64,000 nucleotides of DNA, taken from assembly GCA_948567375.1 (NCBI GenBank), contig OX419761.1:51586501-51650500 (forward strand). The letters are read 5' to 3'. This document shows, in pieces, positions 1-12,809 of the stretch. The stretch's first letter is position 1; each line of letters begins with the position of its first letter. Origin of the DNA: Lunularia cruciata (taxonomy: Eukaryota > Streptophyta > Marchantiopsida > Lunulariales > Lunulariaceae). The position numbers and the translations under genes were made by a program. The notes beneath the pieces are model-generated. The model had not been told where the DNA came from and did not search any database. It was given only the letters and a program-made list of their open reading frames with translations.

Positions 1-2945
1 ATCCGAGTCCTCTTATGTGGGTGTCTGCTTAATCGGGCCTCCGGGCTACATATTTCAACACACGCAGCCAAGCTTCTCATAATGTTTCTTTCACAGGTTT
101 GAAGGGCGTCACATTTGATTTCCAAATGAAATTGCAACAGAGCTTCGGGACATCCTGATAACAGAAGATTCCACTAAATCATGTATGCTTAGACAGGAGT
201 CGGCCCAAAATTTGTAACTGCTCAAGCTACACTACACACTCCTCAAGTTTGACAGCAGCAGAGGTGCCACATTCTTTACTTTCGACTACAGAGCCTGTTT
301 ACACTCCACAAGTTATTGGGGAGCTCCCGCACGATTCTTGTGATTGCACTTCTTGCTATCGGGAGTTATTGTAGATGCACAGCTTCAAATTCTTCATGAG
401 ATTCGTCCAATGACTTGGTGCGTGTTCACAAGCATCGTGATTCACCATGAGATCTTCATCTGAATGTATCCACCGTTCACTTCGGACCCCAATGACTTTG
501 GAGCATGCAATCAGACTATTATAATTTAGTTTCGTCTGTAAGCATGCTTGGATTAGATGTGCGGAGGGAAGAAGATCTGAAGACCATACTGTCTTCGTAC
601 ACATTTACGAGAGATGACATTAGGTCATTGTCTTCCAAAACCGTGAATCCTAGATCCACTAACTTGAGGTCGTTTACAAATTTGCACTCTAAAACCATTG
701 ATCAAAATGAAGCCCTTCAGAGTTTTACATTCCGAAACCTCTGAGATGGGATGTATCCCATTTCAAGTTCCTTCACAACTTCGCATCTGCAAATGTTTAA
801 CCAAGGGACGTCCCCACTTCACTTCTCTTCTCCGTTCATCAACCAGATTTCTCAAATTGTAGATTGCCCATAGCTATTCACTGGCGTTTTGGACTTCCTT
901 TTGTTTCGAAATTTCATTTCTACACTTACAAAACTGAAAAACTGCAGCTCCAAACTCATTAATCAAAGAAATGGTAATTCAACTTTTCTAATTTTCTAAA
1001 GTTTTATTGGCATTTGGCGGTAACTATTGATTCACACCAATTGGTTCTTAGTACAACCTCCTTGTTAGAACTACTAGGAATGTTCATGTAATAAGTTCCC
1101 ATTGTTGATAGATATCAACAATGGGAACTTATTACAGCGTCGAATTTATCAACTAGGCTTTCCAAATTGGAGATTGGCGTTCCCAAGTTTTATAACGCTC
1201 TTCTAGTATCCAGCAGGTAGTCACTCTCACTCCAGAACCGGGCAGCCTTTTCGTGGTTCAAACTACGTAGTGGCTTCTTGGTACTTTGCAACTTACCTTC
1301 CCCATTCTGAACTGTGAGGTTGAGTTCCTTTTTGACCGCTTTATAACACTATGTGATTGCCTCATAGCAAAGGTGGATCTACTCCACATCACACATACAA
1401 GGGTGTATCTTATATGAAATTGGGTCATAACCTTCACAAGATGAAATCTACTATATTCTTTTACGTGTTTCAATGCTGTAGGTATCTTTATGCAAGAGGT
1501 TGTAGATCGACTTTCAGATAACTAATCAGCTATTATAAACAGTAGACCCTTTGTTTTTATTTCAGATAATGCAATTTTTGCAGGAATACTCCACCATCGA
1601 TTTGTACATATTCTCATGTTGATTGTTGATACGGATACAAGTCGAGTATCCTGTGAACAAAATTTACCATAACTGGTCATTGACTGAGAATTTTACGAGC
1701 GGAATTTATTTACTTCCCGAGAATATCGTTGATCGAGACGTAAGAGAATCGATGAGACTTGATCTATGCTTATCCTTTTACTTATGTAGATAGTATTAAA
1801 TATTGAAGAATCCATGTTTCATTCGTGTAATATACACTTCATCGATATTCGCAATATTTCCCAGCAGATACGTAGTTAGAATTGAACTCCACCAAAATAA
1901 TTAGACACGAGGTGGAATATATCTCTCCTGGACCTTCTCTAATTCATAATATCTCTCAGATTTTATGTGCAAAAACACTCTTGATGTGAAACTTCTGGAG
2001 AATTACTCTCGTGTTGAGGTGAGGTAGAGAGGGGGGCTTACAAAGGAAGAGATGGACTGCCTGAACTTTCAAGAACTCTTCTGGCGGGAATGATCCTTTT
2101 CTAGAGATCCTTGCCCTGTAAGCCTCCCCAGTACAAGAGCGAAGGTGTTAGGTGATTGGTACATCCTAATCGATGGGTTTTTACGTAACAGTTCTCAGGA
2201 AGCAATGCTGAAAATATCCCTATTTCCCTAACGGATGAACGCCGACTGCAGGACAGGGATGTGATCATACTCAGACCATACATTCATGGATGCACGCGCG
2301 CCCCTACCCCGTTGAGAAGGCCAGCTTGCAGTCTGTAATTCGCCAATATGGGCGGTCGGTGAGGGTCTTGTTGTGCCTCTTGTCTCTGCAAGTCTGGATG
2401 TGTCTTGATACTCCTTACCGGACAATATTTTTAAATGTCAAACTAATAATTTTCATTCTAGGAATGCCGGTTGCTCCGTTTAACTCTCTGGAATACGTAA
2501 GTAGATACTTCAAACATTCAAATTTTGCACATATCTCGATCATTAAAGAGGACAGAAAATCCTTCCCGGTCATAGCCCATTCGGTTCACTGGTGGCAAAT
2601 TTCTCCTCAAGAGATTGCAGTATCACAACAGCCTTGATCTTTCTCAAACATCACTCAGATCATCATGTCATCAAACTAGGCACGCAGCTTTGACAGTTTA
2701 CCTCTTCGATTTGGTCAGCATAAAGTTCGCCTCAAAGGTACCGAAGAGACACGACTTCACCCGAGAGAAGGAAACAAAAAATTTGAGAAAAGAAATGCAT
2801 CAGGTCTCCTTAATTATGAAACCCCACATCTGCACATAGTCTCTCTATCCTAGTCCTGCAGCTCCTACAGGCTCTTCTCGAGAGTGACTTTCTCTTTCTA
2901 CGTATAAATGTCTATCTTTGTCATATGAGCTGATGTGTAAAAGAC
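1..2945. other. Left-edge region without a recognised gene
   Basis: No family could be recognised on either strand. A plus-strand open frame at 505-744 (79 codons) is serine/threonine-rich and matches nothing I know. A second frame near 2615-2839 contains the string LTVYLFD, which recurs at about 3569-3590 in another open frame, so the two may be diverged copies of one exon. The stretch holds a perfect long palindrome at 1087-1136, described separately. Base composition is mixed and gives no clear coding signal. Confidence 0.4.
1087..1136. repeat. Near-perfect 24-bp palindrome (hairpin)
   Basis: Positions 1087-1110 and 1113-1136 are exact reverse complements separated by two bases (GA). The arm reads TGTAATAAGTTCCCATTGTT and continues for four more bases. 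Transcribed in either direction this gives a 24-bp stem with almost no loop. It could be a MITE remnant or a cruciform-forming sequence. No target-site duplication is obvious beside it. Confidence 0.85.
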
Positions 2946-4252
2946 ATGCCATCTAATTCTCAAACAGCCCCTGCTAACGACTTCCGCTGTACTTCCAAAC
3001 AGCATCTTGACAGTATTAGAAGGGTAAACAAAGCTTATTGCTTCGCCGAAGATCAATGGACCGCCCCATGTGGGACTGCTGATACATTTACAAATGAATG
3101 GACAGAATCAATCTGCAAGTAGGAAACTACCTCGTAGTGAGTCTCGGATAGGGGGGAGCTCAAGTAGGAAGAAGCGGTTCCCTCTCGCTCAGTATTCCGA
3201 TCTTATGGCTTGCCTGGAGATATACCCGAAATTCACGTCAAGGAGAGCCCAAAAGAAGTAAGAGGAAAGACCTCTGACGAAGGAACTAAACAGCCTTCTA
3301 TGAGAGATGACAAAGCACTTGATCCAGGACAACAATCTCTTCACAACAAATTAGTTAAATCAAGTTCTTGCTCAGTAACTTACATCTTCAGTGGCTCCGG
3401 CAGCCATATTGACAAAAGATTGCTCCTTGGACCTGAAGAAACAATTAGTACGATGTTAGATGTCGACGTGATCGACTTTTCTGCCACCTCGCAGTTCTGC
3501 ACATGGGTACTGACGTCTGAGGACTTTGACCATCTGCGACCTTACTTCTTCAGAAAACCTCCTTGTCTGACTGTTTACCTCTTTGACGGGTGCGTGTCTC
3601 GACCTCTGATAACAACGTGGCCATGTCAAACGTTGTGCAACAGAACGGAACATGCAAAAACATCGTTTATCTTCATCACATACTTACCTCTAGAACCTCC
3701 GTCCATGTCCTCCGTTCATGTCTTTACATCCATTATCCTTATTCTTTTCTACGAAACCATCTGGATTTAACTCGGACTAATCATTACTTGCAAAGAGTTA
3801 TGATCCAAACTCGTCATGTGAAGGTTTTAAGCAGGAATGAACCAAGACTCTAGAGCAATTGGTGCATTCTTATACTCTTGGTTTGATTTCAGATTCTCGA
3901 AGAAAAGGAGAATGGACGCAAATGCAAAAGAGCAGTGGAACAAACCGTAATTTAGCAGTAAATTCTTCGGCCTCCTCACTCGAATGGTGGCCTTCTTTAG
4001 GAGTCTTAGGAAGTGAAGAGAAAAACTGCATAGAACCACAACATTTAAGGTCATGAAGGGAAGTTGCACATACGTAGTGTGCTCGATGGTAAGCGCGGTA
4101 GAAGTATTAATTCAATCCTCAAATTAGGATGTTCCATCAAGTGATAGTTCTTTCAATTTCTTCCACTATTTTATACTTTTAAGTGCCCGTAGCTGGGAAG
4201 AAGGCCGTTATACCCGCTGGCGATGATATAGCTGGGCCTTCGGCTAGCCAGA
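2946..4252 (+). CDS. Possible unrecognised multi-exon gene, convergent with the transporter gene
   Basis: The family is not recognised and the model is tentative. An ATG at 2946 opens a 58-codon frame containing AEDQWTAPCGTADTF. A long open frame at about 3202-3590 contains DIPEIHVKESPKEV and LLGPEETISTMLDVDVIDF. After an acceptor-like TTTCAG near 3888, an open block to about 4041 contains SASSLEWWPSLGVLG. A last possible block at about 4196-4252 ends DDIAGPSASQTDC and a TAA stop. These blocks have varied, protein-like composition, but I could not chain them with consistent phase: the donor after 3119 and the one near 4042 are both weak. They lie tail-to-tail with the transporter gene. They may instead be chance frames or an eroded gene. 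Confidence 0.2.
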
Positions 4253-4512
4253 CAGACTGCTAACACGATGTTCTTCAAGATCATCCATCCCTGACGCAGA
4301 ACCATGTCCAACTGCGAATTCGCATCCTTCTAGAACAACTTACGAGATTGAGACTGAATGGACAAGCATCCTCGACGTGTTGTCGTGCCAAAAGTTTCTT
4401 CTTCCAGAAAAGTGATCTTCATCAGTGGATGGACTTTAGCAACATCCATCCACCAGAGAGGAGATTCTACCCCGTATGATAACAGATAGATTAGAAAGTG
4501 ACAAGACTTTAC

Positions 4513-7500
4513 CTGGTGCATGGAAATGAAAACTATGGACACGCCAAGGACGAAGTTGATCGTCAGTGTGTGTCCAAAGAGGGCTGCTGAAGCGAGGCCA
4601 GTGAAAATTGTGGCGACCGTAGACGAGTATTTCTTCAGAATTGTGTCTGAAATAGTGAGCAGCAAACAATTCGTTAACACGCCAGGAAGATTGGAAATAA
4701 GATCATCCAGGTTCTAGGCCATCCAATATACCCCAGGCAACTTGAATATGAAGCCACAAAGAGGAAAGTAAGAGCGAAATAAGTTTCCGTATCGATCGAG
4801 AGACTGCATGTCAAGGGGTGAAATCGATTATGCCTGTCTTCACAAATTTTCTTACGTCGGTAGTACCTAAGTTCCTTCTCACGCCCGCTGTTTGAGGTCA
4901 CTTTAGGAATAATCCTGCTTGGACCTACCATCGAAGCTCGAAGGCAGTTGCTCCTTTCCCGTTCTAGGACATAACTGCTATTAATATTTACTCACAAGTC
5001 AACCATCCCTATCGGTCGAATCAAATTGCTAGCCAAGACTATCTCGAGTGAAGTCGCATGAATTGGCATGCAGGATCTTGTAAAGGTAACTTACCAGCGT
5101 ATTTGAAAAAGAATGAAGACAAGATGCCCTGGGCAGCATTATTGATTATCAGGAGCATCGTTGCTTTTGAGTGGCCCTCCAACAGATTGAAACCACTTGA
5201 CCCTGCGTCACGTAGTCAAGTAGAAAGCAGTAAATATTCATGACAGCAATGGCTCCTCCCCTTCTCTCATGCCTACACTAAGGGATTATGTTGTCAGGCA
5301 GTCCCTATAATACACGGCAAAGAATGTGATTGACAACAAAAAAGCTTCTCTACGCCTCTCATTTCTAGGCAATTTCAGAGGTCAATATTAAGGTAGTGAG
5401 GTCAAATATTACAGGTAAATACTGTTAGTCATCTTGTCGGGATACCACATCTTGAGCTACAAGCGACCAAAGGAGTCCATGTTCTTCACCCATGTCTTCT
5501 CAATCACTCTCTAGCTATTGTCCTTTAGACGTTGACATGCTACACGTTTCCTGATTCAGTGCAATGACTCACCGTTGTAGACGATCATTATCATAATGCC
5601 ACAAAGGTTGAAAAACGCCCCATATCCATAAAGAAACAAGTTCTGCAAAACATCGTAAATGCTTAGGTGGTTGAACATTTAAACAGTTGTAATGAGGTCA
5701 CAAATTGCTCAACCAGCCAGGCAGTAATAAGTGGAAAGGCCGAACTAGAGATCTCAGTCCAAAGAACCCCCGGCAGTAATACAAGAGAAAAGTAAAACAA
5801 CCGCATGAAAGTACCTGGAGGTGGACGCTGGTCTCAAACTGGCTCTTCAAAGCATACTCATTATACACAGACGCCAAGGATGGCACTGTAACCTGCAATA
5901 TCATTAATATCATCAGGTAAACCGATCTGGACATAAAATTACCACCGAGATAGAGACATAATCTAGTAAAATACATTCTGTATTGATTAATTTCTTTTAA
6001 GCGGACCTTTTCAGCCATAAAGATTCTTGGCATCACACTACAATCCACATACGCGGTAATAGGCAACAGGAAGGTGGGGCTGTGAGACTCCTTCGTGCAA
6101 CTCTTCAAACAAGCTCGCGAGAATGGCGGCAAAATTCCTATGCTTACTTCACTGAAAATTGTTTAATAGTAACTTCTGTATATTTGTAATCCAGACGTTC
6201 CCCACAAAAGACTTACAAATATCAAGGTGTATATGTAAGCGATCGTTGCGAGAGGGGCTATCACAGTTGCTCCACTTGGTGTAGTGTGCAGTTGATTTAC
6301 ACTGATCCCGATGAGGAGCAGTCCTAATGCTTCCCACTGCCGGCAAAAAGGGGCACACGCAGGAAAAGTAAGTTTAGACATATAGAGCTCCAGAACATAT
6401 ATGAGCAATGAGAGTAGAAGCTGTTCGAGGAACGGGAAATACACACTCACTTGGGACACAACCGACGCAAACTGCACAAATGCAAGAGTAAGAAACTAAA
6501 CTCATGCAGGTCTAATCTTTAGAACATCCAATGTAATCATATCAGGAAAGGCACATTGACGACATTATCAATGACAAGTGGGACATGTTGTTGCTACGTC
6601 TGACAGAATTACATTTAGGAATGAAATATAGAATCCGTTGTAAACAACCCAGTTCCATACGCACGGCTGACCGGACTGACTCTGATATTTGACAGTAACA
6701 TAGTAAAACTCTTCATAACTGTCAGTTACATGGACAAGTCCGTACGTATACGTATGTCTGCCAACAGAAATTAATAACGAGGTGTCTTAAACGATTAACT
6801 AAGGTGTGATTCATATGCACCTGCAGTACATAGTGAGCGCTAGCGAGTGTAATCTTGAGAAAACAACATAACGATTTGACATCATCATATGAGTGATGGG
6901 AGTAGAAGCCGTCTGCAGAATGGAGGATCCAAACCCACTTAAGACCAACCGATACAAACTGAAGACAAGCAGATGGAAGCAAGGAAACGCATGAAGGAAC
7001 GGAGGCAAACTGAAGCCAAGCTGATGTAGGCAAGTAAGGACATAGAAGGCCAAGGAAGTAGGAACTGCGAAAGAAACATAAGCAAAATCGCTTGAAAGCA
7101 GAGATTGATACATTCCACGAGCAGCATGTGCAGTGGTATGCATCACGTAAGAAAGCAAGCGAGCATTCTCATTGACATCATCATAGTGTTACAGTAATAC
7201 TGTATTGGACACAAACAGCATTACTCTCAAAAAAGGAATCCTCAGATGCCCAGGAATGAGGGTATCAGACACAACTCTCAGAAAGGAACATAGATGCCGT
7301 CAGGAGCATACAAGAGTTGCGGCCTGTCAGAACCCAGTCCCACGTATGGTGACACATTATCACAAAAAAAATTATGATTCTTGAACTGGCCCTGCAATTG
7401 AGATCTAGTTATTATGCTTCAACCTTGAGTTCCCTATATCTTGCTCTGTTTAGACCGTCTTTAGCTTTGTTTAGACGAGAGCTTAAAATATAACCTTCAC

Positions 7501-10500
7501 AAAGACTGGGATACCAGCAGCAACAAGACTGACTGGATAAGCGTTAGACGCGACGTGACTCAAGGACTGGCTTGTTAACTTCTTAGAGAAAAACGGGAAG
7601 TACCTGCATAATTGTGAACCTCCTCTTCATCACCACCCTTAAAAGCAAGGCAATCATGAGCACCTGCAAGATTTTCTTCGCCTCATTTGAAGTACAATGT
7701 GGAACTTAACAGGCTTACACAAAAAGGAAAAGCCAACCTACCTACTACAGCCTACAACAAGAATCAGACATAATCATCCGGGTCAAAGATCTTCAACTAA
7801 CCGAATCTAATATACACTCCCCGTTATCACCAAAAAAGGTTTCAATATCACTAACGCATGTTCTGTGGGGGGAATCCGTGAACATGTGTCACAGAAAAGG
7901 TACGAAAATAAGCCGCATGAGTTGAGTTTTGTCACATGCATGTTTCGTAAGTCTGGTGAATACACCTCGCCTCCTTTCTCCACGTGTGCAAGAAATAATA
8001 CTACTCTTCCCCTATAACAAAATCTAGCATAACGTGTAAGGCCTCTCACCTCCATGGACTTGGACATCAGTAGTCTTGGCTACACTAATACTAAGATATC
8101 CTACCAGCAGATTCTCTATGAGGTAAAGCGCAATACCTTCAAGTTACTAAGCATTTTCACTGTCGCTGGATTAAAGTAGAGCTGCACATCAATAAAGAAA
8201 CAACAGGCTTACTTCAATCCCCAGAAACATCTTTGAGTCTAAACGAAGATTTCTGAGCGACCCGACATTTGCTTGGGGCATCACCCGCATATTAGCACCA
8301 ACCAAGACATAGTCTACCTACAGACAGGGGTCATATTACCAAAATCTGTTTTGCAGATGAACGCACCTACGAATCGCTGGAACATAGTCAACCACCAGCA
8401 GATCTAACTAGGGGGAGTCTGAGGTAGCAAACATTGACACTTTGGGACTTCAAAACTTCAGCGTTCCAGCTAATAAACACTATTCAAGATGGTCCAAATA
8501 CAACCAGGCACTGACCATATCGAGAACACGCAAACTTAAGCAAATTGTCGCGTCATGTACCATACCTGCATGATGAATTTGAGATAGTTGTTTATAGCGT
8601 AGAGAAACGCTGGCATAGCGAGCAGTGAGTTTGCACGTGCAGCCTGTCATCCATGAGAAAATCAATATTTCGGCGCATGGAAAGCATTGTAAGTCAACCT
8701 TCGTGAAAAGTAGAAAATTGGCAAGTACTTCAAGTTAACATAGGTCTAGTCTCTGCTACAGAAAGAGATATATTCTAAGACTAGGTAATGCCTATAGTAA
8801 AATTGACAAAGAAAGACAAAGTAAGAATTTAAACGATGTCTAAGATGATCTACAGGCCACGAATAAAGGCGAGTCATAACGACCTGTAAAACTACCACAG
8901 GTGAAAGTAACGACTTCTCTCCAGGACGTTGCTTCCTTACCTGCAAACAGTTGTACCGTGAAAAAAATCAGAAACCATGACTGATAAACTGTCTCTCTTC
9001 TGTTCGTCTTTTATTAGAAGAGACTAGGAAATATAACCGAAAATCACGAACTCAATCGCAGTATCTCACTTACGGAGAAAGGAAGTACCGAACGGTGTAG
9101 TTAAAACTTCATCCTACGAAACGCTATCAACCGAGAGCAAGTCACGAACTACAACTGCAGTGTCTCACTTGTGTACAACGGTAGTACCTAACATAGACTA
9201 GTTAAGAAATCATCCCAGGGATAGCTATGAACGAAGAACTCTATCGGCAAAAGCTAGATGTAACCTTGACGTCCCCAGCGCACTAACCAAATAAAATAGA
9301 TCCACAAGTGGACATGTATAGGTTCACCAAGCTCGAGAATTTGGCCTAAACTATCAGTGCCGAAGCCACAGAAACAGCGCAGAGCCCTCTTCTTTATTTG
9401 CAAGGAGATAGAGGAAAGAGAAACAAACCGCAAAGAGAAGCATGCACATTGCGAATGCAACTTTTGCAAGCTCTGTAAGGAAGTTCACGCTCACTGGATT
9501 GAACAGAAACTTTCCATCAACTTTAGACATATACACCAAGATCGGCTGCAAACAACGACGAAAAGAAGTAAGCACTCTATAGGAAATTCATGTGGCCAAA
9601 ACTAGCTGTTAAACTCTTCGCTTAACTTAGAAATTCACGACTCTGCTTTTAGACAAAGACTTACATATTCGGACATGAGAGCAGAAGCCGTTCGAAGAAC
9701 GGGGGATCCAGAACTCATTCCGTGCAAATAGAGTGCGGATACATAGATCTAATAGATTATATAGATCTAATGCAACTAATATATTAAATGCAAGGTTAAG
9801 CACAAACGAAATATCACTATATCCTAATCAACAACAGTAGAGAAACAGATAATCATCATGTAATCGATCAGCGCTAAGCAAACCATGTAGCGAAATAGAC
9901 AAGATGTAATTGAAGACCAACGAGCCCAAACTAAACTAATGAAGAGAACTGAAATTGGCAGACTGGACAGACAACCTGTGTAGGAACCATGAAACAGATC
10001 AACAAATGTGAGTTGGAGCGAAGTGGGAAGAGAGTGGATGGTCTCAAGACAAAGACTTGCATACTTTACTTTCAAAATTAGTTGGTGGGAACTGCAGTTC
10101 TAGTTCTTGACTAAAAAGCATAGTTCTGATAGGCATTAAACTCTCGATTGTGAATGCTACCAGCAGCGTCATTAATATGCTATCTTGTCATTTAGTAAGA
10201 GCAGCTTCAGTTAACTCGTGTGACAAGAGGTTGCTCTCGCAGGTCAACATTCCTTCGGTACTGCATAACATTGAATGATTGTAGTGGTCTTCTGCCTTGA
10301 TTTAAGAAACGAACAAACATATTTACTCCTCCTTCTAACATGCATGTAGACCGTAGACTTGAAAAGGTCAATCTAGAAGCTATCAATCTAATCGGCCCTT
10401 CCTCGTAACTCGTTCAGGCCCAAAAACCAAGGCGTACGAACGGCAGCCTCACTTGTGATACAGAACCACTTCAACGACATTATATTCCTATCACTTCGTA

Positions 10501-10879
10501 TCTTTTGCCTTGAGCTCCATCGCCACTTAGAATGATTGGAAAATGTATCACGAGGTTATCTTCACATTCGAGTCAGAGAATCTTGGTCCTGGAGCAGGAT
10601 TTTGTAGCTCCGCTCGTGTTAACGTTCGAGTCGTTAAACCAAGCATCTCATTCGCAACGGCTAAGACCTTGATGTTTTGGTCCTGAGGGTAGATTGCCTT
10701 ACCTGAAGCCCTATCAAAGTGCAATCTCCAACCACCAGAAGAACATTGAGAGCGCGGAAGCGGGAAGCAGGGCTGCTGTGATGGCGATCGTATGCGAGTG
10801 ATACAGGACGTACGGGAGGTGAGCCCAAAGTCTTTGATCCGCATACTTTGCACTCCACGACTCCATTCAAGGCCCCCAT
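4513..10879 (-). CDS. UTR6: Nucleotide-sugar transporter, CMP-sialic acid transporter/UTR6 family
   Basis: A predicted Golgi antiporter importing a nucleotide sugar for glycan synthesis. Eleven exons join in phase, with all introns GT..AG: 10703-10879, 9429-9545, 8884-8940, 8566-8643, 8137-8181, 7604-7663, 6217-6336, 5815-5892, 5573-5642, 5095-5202 and 4513-4646. They give 348 residues from ATG 10879. Conserved family stretches in order are [36 protein letters not shown]-like [106 protein letters not shown] and [12 protein letters not shown]. These form the usual roughly ten hydrophobic segments. The short hydrophilic C-terminal exon (family usually ~400 residues) was not resolved and should lie between about 4190 and 4450. 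Substrate cannot be read from sequence; plant members were named by homology and do not imply sialic acid use. Confidence 0.88.
6391..6450 (-). repeat. Intronic dispersed repeat, copy 1
   Basis: In the intron between transporter exons 6 and 7. Read on the minus strand it contains CCCGTTCCTCGAACAGCTTC followed by TACTCTCAT, matching the other copies at 6885-6945, 9664-9722, 20950-21005 and 23500-23580. It lies in the sense direction of the host gene. Confidence 0.55.
6885..6945 (-). repeat. Intronic dispersed repeat, copy 2
   Basis: Same intron as copy 1. On the minus strand it reads GGTTTGGATCCTCCATTCTG, then CAGACGGCTTCTACTCCCAT, a diverged version of the shared core. The flank at 6945-7045 also contains degenerate direct repeats of CTTCAGTTTG on the minus strand. 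Sense-oriented to the host gene. Confidence 0.5.
9664..9722 (-). repeat. Intronic dispersed repeat, copy 3
   Basis: In the first intron of the transporter gene. The minus strand reads GAGTTCTGGATCCCCCGTTC, then TTCGAACGGCTTCTGCTCTC. This copy is closest to the consensus. Sense-oriented to the host gene. Confidence 0.6.
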
Positions 10880-12500
10880 GTTTCCAGCTCTGAGCACTTC
10901 CAGTACTCTGGAAAGTAACAAGGATGATCACAGTTAAACTCTGCCCTGCCTCAATTTCATGCACGGTAGGTTATACTCGTAAAGAAGAGTGGAAAGCCAA
11001 CAACTTAAAAACAATCTGAATGCAAAAAGCTAATTACAGTCGGCGAAGAGACCTCTTGGGGATGATCACTTATCCATCCATAAGGATCTTCGCGGTCCAC
11101 TTGAAGACGGTGAACCCGGCTCCTGCGTTTGAGAACTGGTAGTCGAGATCCCAGATCTCTTAAGAAGAATCTTGAGCATGTGAACCTGACTTAGCACCAG
11201 AAGTCAAGCGGCAAGATCTCCAATTCTGTGACCTACAGCCGTGCGCAAAACTAGAGTAAAGGCCAACAGTCCCAGATGGATTCATCCATTGTCCAACCAA
11301 TGCAAGCGGCAAAGACGGTGACAAGTAGATCCTAGTGCACAGACATATTTTTTAACCATCTGGAAGAAGGCGGAATGAGCTCAATTGCTTGCTATGCTTG
11401 TTACTAGATCACTGTGAAGGAGTATTGCGAGTGGGGGCCAGAAAGTAGCCAAGGACACGAAATCTGAGGAAGCCAGGAAAATTGAGGTATTCAATGTGCT
11501 CACAGGTAGCAAATGAGCCAAAACAAGAGTGCATGTGGTAATTAAGACCATACGATGAAGGATCCTGAAAACGAAATCGCGGATCAATTTCAAGAGACTT
11601 CTTTAGTCTGCGAAGATGCAAACATGCTGTAAGACGTGGAACTCAAGGCACTTACGGTACAGGTACAACTACACAAGCTCCATAGTCAAGGATCGCGCAC
11701 GTGTAAAGCCCTCACGATGAACAAGAGGCTAAATAAACTCAGGATATAATAATAGCGAGGGGAACAAATCGTACATCAAAGCCTCTACACCAATTGCGCC
11801 TCCTCAATACCAACTGCGAGATTTCACTCCCTTATAACCCTCTCTGCCAATTGATCTGCAATGCCGCAGCAAACCTGAACTTCTTCATCAATTACCCGCA
11901 CGTGCCACAACCTGTACATATTGCAACCTTCCAGAAACCGGTAGTCGTCTAATGAGCCACCTTCCTCAAACCACGAGGCTCTCTCTTCCCTGCTCCCCTG
12001 CTGCACTTTAAGCTACCGCAATGACCAGATCTTTCTTTCCCTGGTCCTCGTCCTGCCTGTGTATCCCCGTGATCCAACTCCACCAAAAGAAAGATACAGA
12101 CCACCAGATCTGCGCTGCTATAATCAATCAAAACCTGCGAATCAATCCGCTCAACCAATAACAATTCCGCCAATCCTCACTCCAGAAAGAACGAAGATAC
12201 CAGAGATTAATTGATCGGCTATCTTCTCCTGCAGAAACTCTCGAAGGTAAAACTCCCTTCACTCTGAAATGCGACAGACGCCGACGACGATGGAGAGATG
12301 GACATGGAAGTTAAGTGAGATGGAGGCGCAGGACTCGAAACACGAGAAGAAGAAGCTGCTCCAACTGTAGTGTGTATTGAATTGAGTGGACTGGCGACTA
12401 CGTTCGTACGGTGATGGTAAGGGTGAGCTGCTGGGCAGGAGAATGAAGAGGAGAGACAAAGGCTGATGGAAGGAAGGGATGAAGGGACTCAAAGGAGTAA
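10880..12500 (-). promoter_or_regulatory. Upstream region and probable leader of the transporter gene
   Basis: No coding exon is supported between the transporter start codon and about 12500. The stretch 12240-12500 read on the minus strand is pyrimidine-rich (repeated TCTCC and CTCC runs), a composition common in plant 5' leaders. A 5'-UTR exon with an intron down to 10879 is plausible, but no cDNA evidence is available here. The plus-strand CT-rich stretch 12590-12760 (long C and T runs) gives spurious open frames on both strands. Confidence 0.3.
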
Positions 12501-12809
12501 GGCCGGCGGTATTGGTCCAGACTCTACACGCACCACGACATGTCGCTCGGGGTCGTCCTCAACCTCTCGACCAATTCCATTCCATTACTGCCCGCAATTC
12601 TCCTCCTCCATCGCCACTCTCCTCTTCCAATTTCCCAACTTCGCCACACACACGCTCTCGTTTTGGCCGGACAGAATCACGGGTGCCCACTTTAACCCTA
12701 TGCCCCCGTCCCCCCCACCCTTTTTCCCCCTCTCCTGTACCCTTTCTTTCTTGCTTTGTCACAAGTACTACCACCCGCTGCTTGTGGGCGCACCTTTTTC
12801 ATGATTGAC

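Noticed and set aside
12466-12808. Two overlapping Pro/Ser-rich plus-strand frames
   Set aside because: They result from C- and T-rich sequence; no start context or homology.
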